This document shows positions 63,911-64,000 of a stretch of DNA of 64,000 nucleotides, piece after piece. Source of the DNA: Leadbetterella lacustris (lineage in GTDB: Bacteria > Bacteroidota > Bacteroidia > Cytophagales > Spirosomataceae). The position numbers were made by a program, and so were the translations under genes. The notes below the pieces were generated by a model. That model worked only from the letters and a program-made list of their open reading frames with translations. It made no database searches and had not been told where the DNA came from. The stretch lies in contig OZ248458.1 in assembly GCA_965234335.1 (NCBI GenBank), forward strand, positions 62,001 through 126,000, in the 5' to 3' direction. Position 1 is the first letter of the stretch; each line of letters opens with the position of its first letter.

Positions 63911-63966
63911 AAATAGGAAAAATTCCTATTTGTATAAAATCAACAGAAAATAGGAATTATTCCTAT
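63911..63966. promoter_or_regulatory. Inverted-repeat pair of cassette 2
   Basis: IR1 AAATAGGAA-AAA-TTCCTATTT (63911-63931), identical to cassette 1 IR1, and IR2 ATAGGAA-TTA-TTCCTAT (63950-63966), centres 37 bp apart exactly as in cassette 1. IR2 overlaps the stop codon of the LuxR-like gene at the right edge. Confidence 0.75.
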
Positions 63967-64000
63967 CCTGTAAAATAAGTATCTGCACCCCCCAAATCTT
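63963..64000 (-). CDS. 3' end of a second LuxR-type HTH gene (partial)
   Basis: Only the last 12 codons are visible: DLGGADTYFTG-stop, aligned with the end of the 80-aa LuxR-type gene (GGGVDTFLTV-stop), with a G6 run in the same place. The stop codon and IR2 overlap as in cassette 1. The rest is beyond the right edge, so the identity rests on position and this short match. Confidence 0.5.
   Translation of the reverse strand, partial: DLGGADTYFTG

Overview
The window looks like chromosomal DNA from a Bacteroidota bacterium, probably in or near the Cytophagales. Reasons: AT-rich DNA, promoter -7 boxes of the Bacteroidota type (TAnnTTTG), weak or absent Shine-Dalgarno sequences, rpmG followed by a DUF4295 gene and then ftsY, a DUF5690 protein, lipoproteins with short signal peptides, and a secreted GEVED-domain protease. 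I see no rRNA, tRNA, CRISPR array, transposase or integrase.

Layout. Positions 1-17.6 kb hold an almost gapless minus-strand exopolysaccharide operon. In transcription order it encodes an SLBB export protein, GDP-mannose dehydratase, a Wzz-like chain-length protein, a GT2, a cytidylyltransferase, two dehydrogenases, a YhcH-like protein, an FkbM methyltransferase, flippase, polymerase, a DUF115-like protein, a methyltransferase, a Gfo/Idh/MocA oxidoreductase, an epimerase, two more glycosyltransferases and a truncated Gmd-like gene. From 18.6 to 29.8 kb lies an accessory zone with two large mosaic repeat islands in opposite orientation. Between them are a NusG/UpxY-like antiterminator, a 21-bp minisatellite, a 1.5-kb tandem duplication of a 116-aa hypothetical gene, a nucleotide-sugar dehydrogenase and a cyclophilin. 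A GIY-YIG nuclease gene sits inside the second island.

From 29.9 to 58.7 kb is mostly housekeeping DNA: acyl-CoA dehydrogenase with paired palindromes, TlpA-like thioredoxin, fcl-methyltransferase-VTT-dgt operon, penicillin acylase, cysteine desulfurase, Lrp/rocD pair, DUF5690, sugar isomerase, ftsY, rpmG, MDR reductase, metalloprotease and YebC. Two toxin-antitoxin loci are broken: a ParDE pair (nonsense plus frameshifts) and a PIN toxin (one in-frame TGA) whose antitoxin is intact.

From 58.9 kb to the end is the most unusual part. The last 57 bp of tpiA (through the stop codon) recur exactly 2990 bp downstream, preceded by 20 diverged but codon-aligned bases. The DNA between the copies is a minus-strand cassette: an 80-aa LuxR-type HTH gene, a pair of perfect inverted repeats, then cargo (beta-barrel protein and a frameshifted Ig-rich surface protein) and a terminator. 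A second cassette beyond the second tpiA tag has the same inverted-repeat pair with the same 37-bp spacing and the end of a second LuxR-like gene, but different cargo (a Cys/Gly-rich lipoprotein and a small membrane protein). This suggests modular, regulator-led cassettes stacking at the tpiA 3' end.
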